Part shown: piece after piece, positions 15,201 to 26,882 of the stretch
Layout: each line of letters opens with the position of its first letter
Numbering within the stretch: the stretch's first letter is position 1
Assembly: GCA_024036415.1 (NCBI GenBank)
Contig: JAMWET010001089.1
Location: forward strand, 710,501-774,500
Direction: 5' to 3'
Source: Prochilodus magdalenae
Taxonomy: Eukaryota; Chordata; Actinopteri; Characiformes; Prochilodontidae
Length of the DNA stretch: 64,000 nucleotides
The notes under the pieces: model-generated
Seen by the model: the letters and a program-made list of their open reading frames with translations, nothing else
What the model was told of the DNA's origin: nothing
Databases searched by the model: none
Translations under genes and position numbers: made by a program

Positions 15201-18200
15201 TTCAGTCAGTGTGTCATAGAAAAGATGAGGGTGAGCTGGTAGATAAATATAGCCACAGTTTGGCCAGCAAGCTAGAGAAGCAGGAACTTGACATAGAGGC
15301 AGTTAAAGAGATAGTTCACCTAAACATTAACCGGGCTAACAGTGAATGTAAGTTAATTCTACTGTCCAGCATATATGAGCCCTTTTAACAAGATTAAGCG
15401 TTGTTAGATTGACAAACTCCTATAAACCATAAGAGGTGAAGTTATAAAAGCCAGCTGTTCTTGGAGGTGTTGTGAGTAAAATAGCTGCTCAAAAATTACA
15501 TCTACAGATATTGATTACTCATTCACTAAAGCTTGTGCACTATTTTTTTAATATACAGAAAAACGTAATTACAACACATGAAGTTGTTTAATAAACACGA
15601 CTGTAGAATACCTTATTGTTCTTATCATTGCCCTGGGTCAGAGTTTACTCCCTGAGCCTCTCCCACCAAGGGAGCACCCCCTCTCCCTCACACCTTATGC
15701 CCGCCAGGCACTTACAGATGATAATGAGGATGAAGAGTACGAGGACGATGAGGAGGAAGAGGCTGTGTTGCTATGGGTAACCCTTTAGTTTTGCCAGGGT
15801 TGCATGGTTTGAAACTAATCTTGCATCCTTCGTGTGGGCGTTGTTACCAGTGGACCGCTACCTCCTCCACTGTTGTGCGAAGATGGTGTGATGTTTGTGG
15901 TGTGTGCATATGAAAGGCTGCTCAGACCACAACAAATTTTCGGTGGACTTAATGGCATCGCGTACATGTTGTGAGCTATGCTCATTAGTAACAACAGGTG
16001 AAGATGTGGTAAAGAACATCATTCATTAGAGTATCATTTACTACCTACTGCTTTGGCTGCTGCCAGCAGTTTATTATCATAATATTAGCCAGTTAATTGT
16101 GAGTTATTGATGTTTAGTGTCTAACATTGTTCTGTGTTCAAAAACATGTTGTTTTCCTGATGATAATTATAATTAGTTGGATAATTATTAGATCTCTATT
16201 ATGTCTTGGAGATGTATTATGTAATTTTAGCTTGCCCCATCAGCTTACATGGTTCCTGTCCTGGCTGCAGCCTAAAACGTCACTAATGATAATTATACCA
16301 TTGATACCATCTGTTTCAATGTTAAAGTAAGGCTATTCTCTGACATTGATGATGCATGACAAAACACAGAAATCATGAATGTGAATTGCTGTTAGCCTTT
16401 ATTGGTGAAAGTAAGCCTTGTTATCATTTAGTGGTGTTATTGTTTTTGTGTGATATTAATATTATGTGTTAATCTGTTCAGTGGTGTGATATAATTTTAA
16501 TCGTGAAATGGTGTGAGGAGGCATGTGTGTGGTTGGCCTTAAAAAAAATTGTTGTTCTCTGTTGACTAAAGCGACTCTTGAGTAATCCTAATTACAGAAT
16601 GATTTTATGAGTCACACAAGCATCATGCATCATTGTAACCCCCCTCACATCACTTGTGTATATGTAAAAATATATGTAAAAATATGTAAAAATGTCCATA
16701 CAGTTGGTTATGTCCATAGAACATGTTCTCCCTGTCCAACAGGAGGCACTGTGTGATGAAGAGGCAGGTCTGGATCCAAAAGATCCAAATCGACCGCGCT
16801 TCACCTTGCAAGAGCTGCGAGATGTTCTGCATGAGAGAAATGAACTGAAGGCCAAAGTCTTCATGCTGCAAGAAGAAATTGCATATTATAAGAGGTAAGT
16901 AGATACACCAGTAGTTATGCCATGCAACTGTATTTTAGAATACTGTATTGGCAAATAAGTTGCTTGCATTGTGTTTCCATAAAACCGAAAGCAAATTCCT
17001 ACTGTGCTGTATCGTAAGTGACTTCTTAGGTCTTGTATGGGTGTCAGAATGTATTTTTAGACTGAATCAATAATTCATCACTAGTCACTGGCATGTGGCA
17101 CTATGTACAGTGTAAAAGTCACAGTGAGAGTCATCAATGTGGGAGCCATTTTATTTTTTTTGGAGAGTTTGGCCAAAGGTTGTTTTTTATTTATTTAATT
17201 ATTTTTTACCAGTCAAGGAGTGTTTTCTCTGTAAAGGGCTGGTTTGGCTGCCCAAAGGCAGAAAACCCAGAGAAATCAAGTGGTAACAGGTTTGTTCCTG
17301 CTTGTTTCAGAGAATGGTCTTTTGCAGACCCACAGTGCCATACTTCTCAGCTCTGGTTGTGATGTGACGTAGGGGTCCAGAGGCTACATAACTATTGCGG
17401 TTGATGTAGTAATACAGCATATCGTATTCAAGACACGGCTCTCCCTTCTAAACTCAAGAGCATCTCACAGGATGTTAAAATTAGATGGCTCTTAGTAACA
17501 CATTAATTTGCCATTAGCAAGTTAGCTGTGTATGGCATAAACACAAATCTGCATGGCATAACCAAAAATCTGTCTTCCTGTTCAGGAATTGGTATGACAG
17601 ATGACATACTTGATGTCAAGTGAGCACAAAATTTGCACAGCAAAAAAAAAAGATGTCATATCTCATGATAATTACCAGTATTGTTGCCGTGATAAAGTAT
17701 CACTGAACAAAATCACAAAATGTTTTTGATGTTTATGGCATTGTTAGGCCAATGTTATGTCATAGGGTTAAAGAAATTTGTTTCAAAACAGTTTTTGTTA
17801 AGCTGAAATGATCTTGTTTATTTTTTGTACACCACATTCACCTACTCTGTATCGATGTTTTGAATTCTTTCAGTTCATTTTAGTGTGTCTGTGCTAAAGT
17901 GAAACAGAAAAAAATTCTGAGTGGATCTTAACTTTACAGTGTTGTTGAGTGATTTAATAAACCAAAAATGAAAACATGACTGTATAAACATAACTGCATT
18001 TTATGAGTCAATTAGTGATAGACAGTACATTTACTATATGACATTACACAAATAAAAATCTTAGACTATTATAGTAATATAGCACTATAAAAATCTTACA
18101 GTTTCTTATCGTTTCTAGTAATACTGTAGTTATGTTTTGTAAGAATGGCTATAAGCCACATTTAGTGATGGTCGCAAATTATGGCGTCGTGGTTGTGCAG

Positions 18201-21200
18201 TTGGGCACTATTGACCACACTGGCCCTTTACATATATGATCAGACACTCCTGCCTGAGACTGTCAACCAAAAGCAGTTTAGTGTCTGAAGGAAGTGTGTA
18301 AAGAATTATAAAGCTCCATTAGTTGTTTGCTGTATTAACCTTGTTGCTCCAGTATATATTTAAATAAGAAAAAAATATTTGAAAATTAAACTCATGTTTT
18401 CTCTTTTTTCCCAGTGAAGAGCAGGAAGATGAAGCTGGCCCACCCACTCCAGATCCCTCCCCTACACTTAGACCCCGCTCCAGAGCCAGTCAGCCAGAAT
18501 CTGGCATAAAGCGCTTGTGCGTATTGCAATTTTCTGTCTTAGGCATTTCTCACATTGCCACACAAACATACATATACACATGCACATATGCAGCAAATAG
18601 TCATTTATTTTTTAAAACAGCATGCCTAATTCATTCACTCATTTCTTCCAGACTTTTTAACCTTGTTCTTGGGAGAATTCCTAAGAAAAAGTCTACGTAA
18701 TATTTGTGACGTGTTCTTAAACCGCAGAATTGTTCATATGGCACTGCATTAAAACTGGCATGCTTATGTGATGGATATATCACTGGGCTCAGGAATACCA
18801 GTGTTAATAATCACTGTTTATTATTGGACCAATCCAAGTACAAGCCATATGTGAATAAAGTCCAGAAATTCTGCCTATTGTTGTCAGTTTAGGCTCTTCT
18901 ACAATTGTCTGATGCACAGTGGAATGGTGTATTGACGAGTCAACCTTTCAGATTATGTTTTATGGGCTAAAGAAATAAAGAACCATACAGATTGTTACCA
19001 GCACAAAGTTTAAAAGCCAGAGGCTATCATAGTATTGGGGGTATTAGTGGGTAACTCAGACATTTGTGAAAGTACCATTAATCCTGAAAGGTGTACACAC
19101 ATTTTGGAGCAACATATACTGCCTTTCACGGCATGGTATCGGCCGTGATGATCGGCTGTGATCGAAGGCATGTTTCGATGTACAAAGCTTAAGATTGGAC
19201 TTCAGTATGCTATTATCCTCTGCAGCATAACATGGCAGTTCTTCCATGTTTTTGCATCATTGTGTCACTAAAATCGTTTAAGGCATGATAATGATTAATC
19301 CTGGTTTCTGTGTGGTTTATCATTGTGGCTAATGTACTGGAAGCCAAGCTGTAGTCATCCGAAGCATTGTGTGCACTTCCTCAAATACAAAAAGTAGTCA
19401 GGGAGGGACTAAGTGTGGCATGATTAAGTGGAGCTTATTTTTGTTTCTGTGTTCCCTCTTTGCTCAACTCTTCATGTCTGTGCCTCTCTGTAACAGGATC
19501 TTCACAGCCATTATGCCGATGGTGGCGGCTGGGTTGATTCCAGATGACCCCACTTTACAGCCAATCAGACGACTTATTTCCCTTGTACGACCTTTTTATT
19601 TCGGTGGTTGACCTTTGTGTTTCTTTTTAGCTCGTGTTAACGCCATATTTATTTTAGCCCTGCATGTGTTGGCACTGCATGTCCCTCCCTCCTCTTAACC
19701 TCACCCTACTTTTCGTTGGTGCAGCTCATAATCCCAACAATATTCTGATTGGCTGATTGTGGGGCTATCTGAGACTTCACAGCAGGAAGATCATTCGAAT
19801 CAGCCAGTCAGAATAAAGCAGCTTTCCCCTTCTTGTTTCAGGTCCTGTTCACATGCTAACACTTGTGATGTAACAAATGGTTTTTACACCGTCCTACTCT
19901 CTCACCAAGTACTTTAAAATCCTAACCACAGATTACCCTGGCCAGCTAGCACCTTGTGTGTGTTTCCTGATGTGATGGATGGCTGACATGTTTGTTTGAA
20001 ATTCCTATCTGAGCTAGGGTGCACGTAGCCAACACAGAAACACCAGCTCAGCTTCATCACTGTATATGTGTATAAAGAGGTTCTTACAGCAGAAACTGTG
20101 AAGATGGACCTTTCAGTGATCAGTCATATTTAGATTGTAACATTGTCCTTGTAACATTGCCGAAAGTGCTCACAGTGGCTCTTATCCATCAAAGTTGCAA
20201 AATATTAGAATAGGCTTCCCTGTCTCATTGAACAGTTGTAAGACGTAAGTCATGGTTTGGGCTCAGTTGATAAATCATCTTTAGCTGCTTAAAAACACCC
20301 GTCTCTTATTTGATAATAAAGATCCAGAGTCTGCAGATTCCACCTCAGATTTCATATTACACTGCCGTTCATGTTTTCAGTAGTAAAAACCCAACTGTAT
20401 TGCTGATACATAATTTTGATATGCATCTTCACAGGTTTCAAATAAAATCAGAGAATAGCTATGAAATAAAAATGGGGAATGTTAAAAGGACGAGATGTCC
20501 GGAATGATAAACGGAGCCTGTAGATACTAAAATGCAAGATGCACAGGATTGATAATTAAGTTAAAACAAAATTTATATCTACACTCCAACATATTACAAA
20601 AGTAAAACAGGATCATTTAAAATGTATTGTTATGTGATTATTACCGTATACTATTAGTCATTACATTCACTTCCTGTTCACAGAGTTATTGGAATATAAC
20701 AAACAACAAAAAACCTTTTGGTATCCTGTATCCAATGTTATTACTATTTACAAAATAATAAATGTTAATATGGCAAGTAAACACTAGTGTTAAAATAAAA
20801 TTTGAATTAAAAAGCCAGTGATCTAGCCAGTAAGCCTCGGTTTGTATAGAAAATATAGAAATATTACAAGAAATACAAACACGATTAATAACCCCCTTGA
20901 GACAACCCAGTACTTTTTGTAGTTATCTGGTGCCTGGTTTGGTTCAGGTGATTGACAAATGAATAAGATGGCTGGGGACATCCAGGAGATCTCTAAACTC
21001 AGTTCTTTAAACAAGGTCACAAGATCAGATTTTTCTTTCAAAAACAAGAACTTCTTGTTACTTTTATTTATGGTTATTTGCATCTACGTAGGTGTTCTAT
21101 TGCTTTTACAGGTAAATACAAACTTATTGCCATGTGGTTTTGGTGCTGAAATGCCAGAGAGCTTTTGCCAACAATTCAATTTTGATGACCTTTAAACTTA

Positions 21201-21919
21201 GCACAAGATTCCGTTGTGTGCAGTTGTTCTCTATTTTTGTTGGTCTGCTGATATTGTTGATATTTGTAAGGATTAACCAGAGAACAAGAATTTTACAGGT
21301 TAAAATATTCTTCTCAAATTTTCCCACCCTCCTGCCAGACATGAGTTGACTCTACACAACTTGAATGAATAAGGGCCAATGAGAATCACTATTCCTATTT
21401 GGGAGAGACCCTGTTTACCCCAGTCACTTCATGCGTCCTAAGCATCAGCATTATGTCGGATGAGGCCATGCGAAAAGGTGTAAACGCACCCATAACAGAT
21501 ATTTACCATTTAAAGAGATGGCCTAAGACACGTTTGAGCCACATGCTACATTAAGCCACATTAGCATCCAATGTATTCATGACAACCAAAAATGACTGAA
21601 GTGAACAGGTGTAAACAGTCAGAGAACATTATACAAGTCACTGATTGCCTACAATTGTTTAATTAAAAACACAAGATGTATTTTATGTCCTATATCTGTG
21701 TGTGTGCTTGTCAGTGTCTTTTAGCAAGTCTTTTATAGATGGAAGTACACTTAGTAATGACCAGTCTGTGTCTTATTGTCTCTGTTCAGGTTTAGCTTCT
21801 TCTCCCGGGACAAGAGGCGCAGCTCTCAGAGGGCACAGCTGGACGGCAGTTTCAGCTCGTGGGCCAGCAATGACGGGGTTTACACAGAGCAGGCCCAGGA
21901 GGCCCTACAGCACATGTAA
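3293..21919 (+). CDS. rilpl1: RILP-like protein 1 (Rab effector, cilium/lysosome)
   Basis: Coding exons are 3293-3580, 7782-7932, 12643-12761, 13941-14183, 16743-16894, 18415-18516 and 21790-21919, with an optional exon 15642-15776. All junctions are GT-AG and phases join without a shift, giving 394 residues (439 with the optional exon); human RILPL1 is about 403. Exon 1 holds the N-terminal RH1 region ([15 protein letters not shown], then [17 protein letters not shown]). Exons 2-4 are coiled coil ([40 protein letters not shown]). Exon 16743-16894 carries RH2 ([20 protein letters not shown]), which in mammals binds LRRK2-phosphorylated Rab8A/Rab10. The last exon ends [11 protein letters not shown], like the mammalian C-terminus reported to bind lysosomal TMEM55B. 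I preferred this to RILPL2 because the protein is long and keeps the full coiled coil. Introns are long and repeat-laden. Confidence 0.95.
5640..5790. repeat. Dispersed repeat, copy 1 (partner near 60585)
   Basis: The block containing gtgaaactttcagttta, gcatggcggctacttacagg and ggttggggttgta is matched by a diverged copy at about 60585-60700 inside mphosph9. Both lie in introns. The family is not identified. Confidence 0.5.
6990..7450 (+). mobile_element. Eroded Tc1/mariner-like transposon fragment (3' half)
   Basis: The segment around 7110-7200 reads like the transposase region FQQDxxKPHSA, seen here as caagacaagggcaaaccac. After it come remnants typical of the family's 3' end: aacacaatggtaaacatccc near 7265 and aaaaaggatttgcaaat near 7405. 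Frameshifts and deletions remove the rest, including the C-terminal catalytic motif. It lies in rilpl1 intron 1 and is inactive. A second fragment of the same family is at 18950-19130. Confidence 0.65.
9640..9960. repeat. Dispersed repeat, copy 1 (partner at 27500-27860)
   Basis: The order of blocks acacctgcaaagttcagt, cattttctgtttct, agacccatagtgtagagttg and gtggaaggatgg is repeated at 27520-27700 with about one mismatch in five. Both copies run in the same direction. The spacing and antisense reading suggest an old DNA-transposon remnant, but the family is unnamed here. It lies within rilpl1 intron 2. Confidence 0.6.
11490..12510 (+). mobile_element. Tc1-like transposon with internal deletion
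   Basis: The left part carries the leader and start of a Tc1-like transposase (ccaccatggccaagaccaag at 11614, then an open helix-turn-helix region with [20 protein letters not shown]). At about 11871-11885 the sequence jumps to a much later part of the element (tgcaccgtatagaaagaa). It continues through [10 protein letters not shown] (about 12085-12115) to an outer repeat ending ttattttccccactg, followed by TA at 12509. The central catalytic part and the left terminal repeat are missing, so the copy cannot encode transposase. It lies in rilpl1 intron 2. Both boundaries except the right one are approximate. Confidence 0.85.
15642..15776 (+). other. rilpl1: Probable in-frame acidic cassette exon of rilpl1
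   Basis: This 135-nt segment has an AG acceptor before it and gtaacc after it, and it is open in phase 0, matching the phase-0 flanks at 14183 and 16743. It would add 45 residues, proline-rich at first and then very acidic ([19 protein letters not shown]), between the coiled coil and RH2. The length is a multiple of three, as for a skippable exon. The upstream polypyrimidine tract is weak, so the exact acceptor is uncertain. Human RILPL1 has a shorter acidic linker here. Confidence 0.55.
18950..19130 (+). mobile_element. Eroded Tc1/mariner-like fragment
   Basis: The pieces attgttaccagcacaaagtt, tattgggggtattagtggg, gtaccattaatcctgaaagg and ttttggagcaacatat appear in the order expected of the same transposon family as the fragment at 6990-7450 but from a slightly earlier region. 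Both fragments share the ttttggagca element. The copy is frameshifted and inactive, and sits in a rilpl1 intron just upstream of the alternative terminal exon. Confidence 0.6.
19497..19611 (+). CDS. rilpl1: Alternative terminal coding exon of rilpl1
   Basis: An AG acceptor at 19495-19496 opens an exon that joins exon 18415-18516 in frame: the split Leu codon is tt plus g. It encodes [18 protein letters not shown], then [19 protein letters not shown], and stops with TGA at 19609-19611. The text is protein-like and mildly hydrophobic. It would replace the 43 residues encoded by the usual last exon at 21790. No good donor was found that would make it an internal exon keeping the downstream frame, so a terminal exon is the best reading. 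Confidence 0.6.
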
Positions 21920-23861
21920 CCTGCAGGACAGTGATGAGCACAAAGGCCCTCTAACCTGCGCCATGTGACAAGCGACACTTACACCCCCCATTATGGTCAA
22001 ATCACACATCCCTGCCACCTGCCATTAGTGGACAAAGAAAGGACTCCCAAAGGGACACAGGGAAATCAGAGCAGCTTAAACTTAGATAATGGTATATGAC
22101 ACTTCCACCCTTGATTTATCCCAAAGAGATTGGGAGGTCAGGCTTTATTTTTAGTTTCCTCTTATGTATTTCTTTTATTAGAGTTATTTTATTTTGGTAT
22201 ACCAAAATACCAAGTTACTGTAAGTTTTAAGAAAAAGGTTAAATAGAAAGACTTGATGTTTTGAAAGAGTCAGAAGGGCTGAGGACGTCTGGAAAGGAGG
22301 TCATGTTTTTGTGCCTTGTATAGCTATCACGATAATTTGATTTGTGGACTTTATTGCATTCTTAAATTAAAATGGAATTATGATGAGACAGTGCCTAGGA
22401 AAAAGACATCTACCAGTCATTGATAATAAAGTCAGGTTGTATCCGCTTGTTATGCCCATGGTAGAATGGTGCATTGCTGATAGTGTGGCATTTTTTTTAT
22501 AAGTTTAAACACATGGAAAGTGTTGAGATTTTGCACATTAATCATATTGCCACACTGAGATGCTGCAGAACAGGAGGCCTGAAAAAGTCATGGCACAATA
22601 TTGTTGTTGGAGATGATGTACAGTCTAGTATTACTTCATAGCTCCACTGTAGAACTATTTAAAGTTATTTGTGAACTGCTGACTCTCCAAAGCCATCAGT
22701 GAACGTCCTTCTCCAGCTTTCCCGCATTCTTACGACTTGAGTGGTGCTTTCACTGGCAATAATAGAGTTGTTTAGTAAAAGCATGAAAATGCCAATTCAG
22801 TCATGGCAAGATATACTGACAATAGCTGCTTTGTGAGCTTGGAATCATTGCCGGTGTTTTTTATTCACAGTGTTTAAAACATGCCTTCAGTGTAGCTGTA
22901 AGATTACAGGATTTGATAAAAACTGAACGAATTCATACTTCAAAAAAAGGAAAAAACAAATCCTTGTATGTATCAATGCAAAGGGGAATGCTTCGTAATT
23001 TCATCTCATTGGAGATTAAAGCATTTTATACAGCATACTGCCAGCAATGCGTGTTTTGTATTTACAGCTGATAGCCAACTTTATGTTTCATTTGTAGAAC
23101 AAGTTCTTTACGTAGCTTTTCACACTTAAGATATCTAAGACTTGAAAAAGAACAAAATTCTGACATGTATATGAACCATATAATACATATTAATCAGTCA
23201 TGAGTCTTTGTAAAAGTCAGGAACCAACCTTCATGCATTTAGTTTCAAAACTGCAAGTACGGGTGCAAATTTCACTACATTTCTGAAATAAATCAGCAAA
23301 GCACTGCTGGTGTTCTCAGAACAATAGGCTGACCACCCTGGAACCTAGTTCTTAACATTATTACATATGTTTGGAATTACTCGGCTCATGAGAAGCAGAA
23401 AATGAAAAGGTAGTGGGAAAATGTCTAAATATCTAATATACAATTTTAAAAAAACAATTTCTATTAAAATGTCTCCTGCTTCCCCCAACCCCCACATTGC
23501 TATTGCTAAATTATGCTAAATTGGTACCACACTGAATGAAATGTGGTCTCTGACATTTGAACCTTTTCACACCAAGATGAATGAAATGTATTCATACCAC
23601 AAAAGATCCTAAGAGTTGGTCAGTATCTTAAAATATCCTTGGATTTTACAAGGAGGTCCACTTTGGACTGACTGGCCGCTCTCTATTATAGCTTATTTCA
23701 AAAGCAGCCCACGTTAAACCACCGATGTGAATGGGTGGGGCTAAACTGCTAGTCAGATCCATGTAAATACAGTGATATTCATGACACCACAGAAACAATT
23801 AATCGTAGGTTGGTTTTGCAGCTTTACATGCATAGATGGAGCATTTAGAATACAGAGTAAC
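21920..23861 (+). other. rilpl1: rilpl1 3' UTR and convergent intergenic gap
   Basis: After the TAA at 21917-21919 no open frame is supported. Candidate polyadenylation signals on the plus strand are AATAAA at 22425-22430 and 23287-23292. The snrnp35 transcript approaches from the opposite side, so the two genes end tail-to-tail here, about 1.4 kb apart if the first signal is used. Confidence 0.6.
22425..22430 (+). terminator. rilpl1: Candidate polyadenylation signal for rilpl1
   Basis: This is the first canonical AATAAA downstream of the rilpl1 stop, about 0.5 kb into the 3' UTR. Another AATAAA at 23287 could give a longer transcript. Confidence 0.45.
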
Positions 23862-23867
23862 TTTATT
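23862..23867 (-). terminator. snrnp35: Candidate polyadenylation signal for snrnp35
   Basis: TTTATT on the plus strand reads AATAAA on the minus strand, about 0.3 kb downstream of the snrnp35 stop codon. It is the first canonical signal I noticed after the gene. Confidence 0.5.
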
Positions 23868-24157
23868 TTCAGTATATAAACTCTTATGGCATTACAAAAT
23901 AATCTGATTTATATCTGATACTCTCTCGAGTCTTGTGAACTCCAGTGTGCTCAACAAGAAAAGCCTGAAAGTTTTACTAAATGGAAGGATGTCACAAAGC
24001 TGGGTTTCTCTGTAATCCACAGTAGTAGTAGTCGTCCATTGTCCTGTGGTCCATTGGAAGAGGCAAACAATATTTCTATGGTGCAAGTTTTACTTTCCAC
24101 ATTAACATTGTTATCCAGTTGCGATGTAAAATGCCCCACACGTCAGCACTGGTCATA

Positions 24158-24940
24158 CTACCTTCTCTCAGAATCCCTATACGAGTCCCGATACCTTCTT
24201 TCCTCCCTTCCTCTGTTTGATTCTCTCTCATTACTCCTTTCCCTGTATCGCCTGGAGTCTCTCCTGTCTTTATGGTAATCTCTAGCACCTAGTTCCCATT
24301 CATCTCTCCGCTCATGGCGTCTTCCATAGTCTCTGTCCCGGCCTGGCGACGTGTCTCTGTCCCTTTGCCTCTCCTCCCTTCCACCACCTCCTTCCCACCT
24401 TCGTTCAGCAGGTCTGCCCTGGAGTATTGGCCCGGTCAAGTTGATGGGTCTCCTGAAAGGTCTGTCCCTGCCTCCAAACCTCAGCTGTCCAGACTCCTTC
24501 TTTCCTCCAAGACCGCCTCCAAGGCGTCGGGGTATCCAGCCATGCAGGGTGCGCTCTAGCTCAAAGTCCACAAAGAGTTCATGCTGGTCTACCACCATCT
24601 TGTTAGCGTCTCGCCATGCCTTCATCAGAGAACGCTCCTCCTTGTACTCAATGAAAGCATATCCTTTGGAGAAACCCGTAATGACGTCTCGGACAAGTCG
24701 CAGTCTGCGGATATCTCCAAATTTGGAAAAGGCACTCTTGAGGTCTTCCTCAGAGGTCTGCTTGTTCAGCCTTGAAACAAATAGCGTAAGCTGAGGGTCA
24801 CCTGTTATGCCTTTGTTGGTGCGGTAACGGGCATTCATTGCCCTCCATATTGCTCGGTCATGGGGCTCCACATCAGTGCCATCAATACTGCCAGCCTTTA
24901 GGGGGTCATAGACCTTTGCCAGAGGACTCCACTCATTCAT
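24158..24940 (-). CDS. snrnp35: U11/U12 snRNP 35 kDa protein (minor spliceosome)
   Basis: A single uninterrupted coding exon encodes 260 residues (human 246). The N-terminus reads YDPLKAGSIDGTDVEPHDRA. One RRM spans about residues 51-129, with RNP2 LFVSRL at 53-58 and RNP1 KGYAFIEY at 92-99. The conserved RRLGGGLGGKKESGQLRFGG follows, then a tail rich in Arg with Glu/Asp/Ser. In the family this protein, related to U1-70K, is a component of the U11/U12 di-snRNP that recognises 5' splice sites of U12-type introns in the nucleus. A tttctttcag acceptor lies three bases before the ATG on the minus strand, so at least one non-coding 5' exon lies further right. Long open frames on the opposite strand are shadows of the Arg-rich tail. 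Confidence 0.97.
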   Translation of the reverse strand: MNEWSPLAKVYDPLKAGSIDGTDVEPHDRAIWRAMNARYRTNKGITGDPQLTLFVSRLNKQTSEEDLKSAFSKFGDIRRLRLVRDVITGFSKGYAFIEYKEERSLMKAWRDANKMVVDQHELFVDFELERTLHGWIPRRLGGGLGGKKESGQLRFGGRDRPFRRPINLTGPILQGRPAERRWEGGGGREERQRDRDTSPGRDRDYGRRHERRDEWELGARDYHKDRRDSRRYRERSNERESNRGREERRYRDSYRDSERR

Positions 24941-25377
24941 TTTCTGAAAGAAACATTAAAAACGTAAGCTATCGCATTGCAAGAGCAAAGATTTTAAAAA
25001 CAAAAGGATTATTGATGGGCAGGAAATAATACTATGTACAAAGACAGCCTATAAATATAGACCATCAGAGTGCATAATCTGCAATAGCTACAGTTGTGGA
25101 AAATGTGATATATAGCACTGTAAAATATCTATCCAATATTTAAATTCAGTGTTTGTTACTATAGATGATATCACATTTTAGAAGTCATTCACGGATGGCA
25201 GATTTCCAGAACTAGGCACTGACATTAGAGGTCTATAAAAAAAAACTAAGCAAGATTAGATTACTGTAGTCTTGTACAGTGATTCTATAATATTTTATAT
25301 ACTTCTTTTAAAGTCATACAGTGTTCACCTACTGCTCTCTTATCATTACTAACTAACTAATTAATAACAATTACAGT

Positions 25378-25568
25378 TTTTCCTCAACCTTGGTCCTGAA
25401 GGCACACGGCCCTGCACATTCTACTCCTTTCCCTGCCTCCAACACACCTGGTTTAACTTATCAGCTTATTAACAAGCCCTTTCAGAGCTGCAGGAGTGTG
25501 TTAAAGCATCGAATCCACCAAAATGTGCGGGGCAGGGTGCCTCTAGGACCGGGGTGGAGAAACACTGA
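25378..25568. repeat. Foldback MITE-like element
   Basis: The two ends are imperfect inverted repeats: the left arm contains ttggtcctgaaggcac and ccctgcacatt, and the right arm contains aatgtgcggggcagggtgc and ctaggaccggggt. The middle carries caacacacctggtttaac, a sequence I associate with a very common fish short repeat. It lies between snrnp35 and its likely 5' exon, probably inside the 5' UTR intron. Confidence 0.6.
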
Positions 25569-26657
25569 TCTGTTGTAGGATGCTTTGTAATGTGTTTTTA
25601 GTAAGCTTTTGTGACAACATATTCCCATGTTTTTCTTAAAAGTTTCCTTGAAAAAGAAAAAGATTAAATACATTTAAATAAAATTAAATAAATAAAAATA
25701 TCGCATGTCAGAATCTAATGTGTAAATAAGTTTGAGGAAAGTAATTTCTTCTTATGAATAGGTAGTGAATAAGAAAGACTTTGTTCATATAGGTAACATT
25801 AAAAAGTTTGTGTTTGTGAATAAGGCCAGCATTTCTGTAGCTGCTAGTCAGCTGGTGATCTACCAGCTTAATAAAGCCGGCCATGCAGGGCAATTAGCTT
25901 GGTCAAGACATTATACTTAACCCAAAAGAGCCCAGACCCGTTTCCCCTTAAGGGAAAATAATGAAGTTATAAGATCATTAAAGATCAGTCTTGTTGTGAC
26001 AAAGAGGTCACATGGCGTCTTCTGTAAGTATTATAGAGTCATAATACTCCCAGCATGTGTCACAACAACAATGATCTCATAACTGGTATTCCATCATGGT
26101 GCTGTAGAAATGACATCAGAATATATATATATGTAATATAGAATATGGGTAAATGTAATATATAATACCCTATGCCAGTCCACCACCTTTTTCACCTGTT
26201 CAATCTCTGATACCATGACGCTAAACAGTTTATGAATGGTGCACAATGAAACTGGCTTCACGTCAGTAATGGCAGATAACGTATCTGATGACGCTGAGCT
26301 ATTGTACTAAAATATCTACATTTTATTTATTTCACTGCATATTTCTCAACAGAAATAAATGCTGCATTTCTCTCTAGTGCCAATCAAAAGGACATTTCGC
26401 CCAAATTTCTCGGTTTGTGTATATATCGGTATCGTCTTATCTGTAAACTACAGGACTAATATATCGGATATCGGCGCAGAATTCTCATATCGAGGCATCT
26501 CTAGACGAAATCCATCCTTAGCATTCCCGAGGCAAAAAATATGCCATACACTAATTTTACTAGGAGCCTGGCTTCGTGACTTAAAGTGACTGAAACAGAA
26601 ACGAAGTAATAGAATCAGTGTTAGCCGCTCGTTAGCAGGAGTCACTGGTTATCTTAC

Positions 26658-26720
26658 CTTTATCAGCACGACTGTAGAAAAACGACCTAACACTGAAGCA
26701 CTTTTCAAGTATAATACTAC
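26658..26720 (-). other. snrnp35: Possible non-coding 5' exon of snrnp35
   Basis: On the minus strand gataaag is followed by gtaagat at 26657-26651, a near-consensus donor. The snrnp35 coding exon begins with an acceptor, and this is the best donor I saw upstream. The 5' limit is arbitrary because no transcription start can be read. The inferred intron would run 24944-26657. Confidence 0.3.
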
Positions 26721-26882
26721 TACTGCTCCCCTTTAACTGATAAATAAATATTAGATTGCAGGAAACCTGTCTTCATGAAGGAAAACCAAAAATAACAACA
26801 ACAACAAAAAAGTAATATAAGAAACGTGCACCACCTTAATGCTTCCGTGTCGAAACTTGAGCTGTATCACTGGTCCGGCTGT

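Noticed and set aside
15017..15388. 123-residue plus-strand frame inside a rilpl1 intron
   Set aside because: Some of it looks protein-like ([20 protein letters not shown]), but I see no matching splice sites or phase and no family resemblance, so I treat it as chance.
24351..24794. 147-residue open frame antisense to snrnp35
   Set aside because: Complement of the RRM and glycine/arginine-rich snrnp35 frame. Serine/leucine/proline-rich text is what such codons give in reverse.
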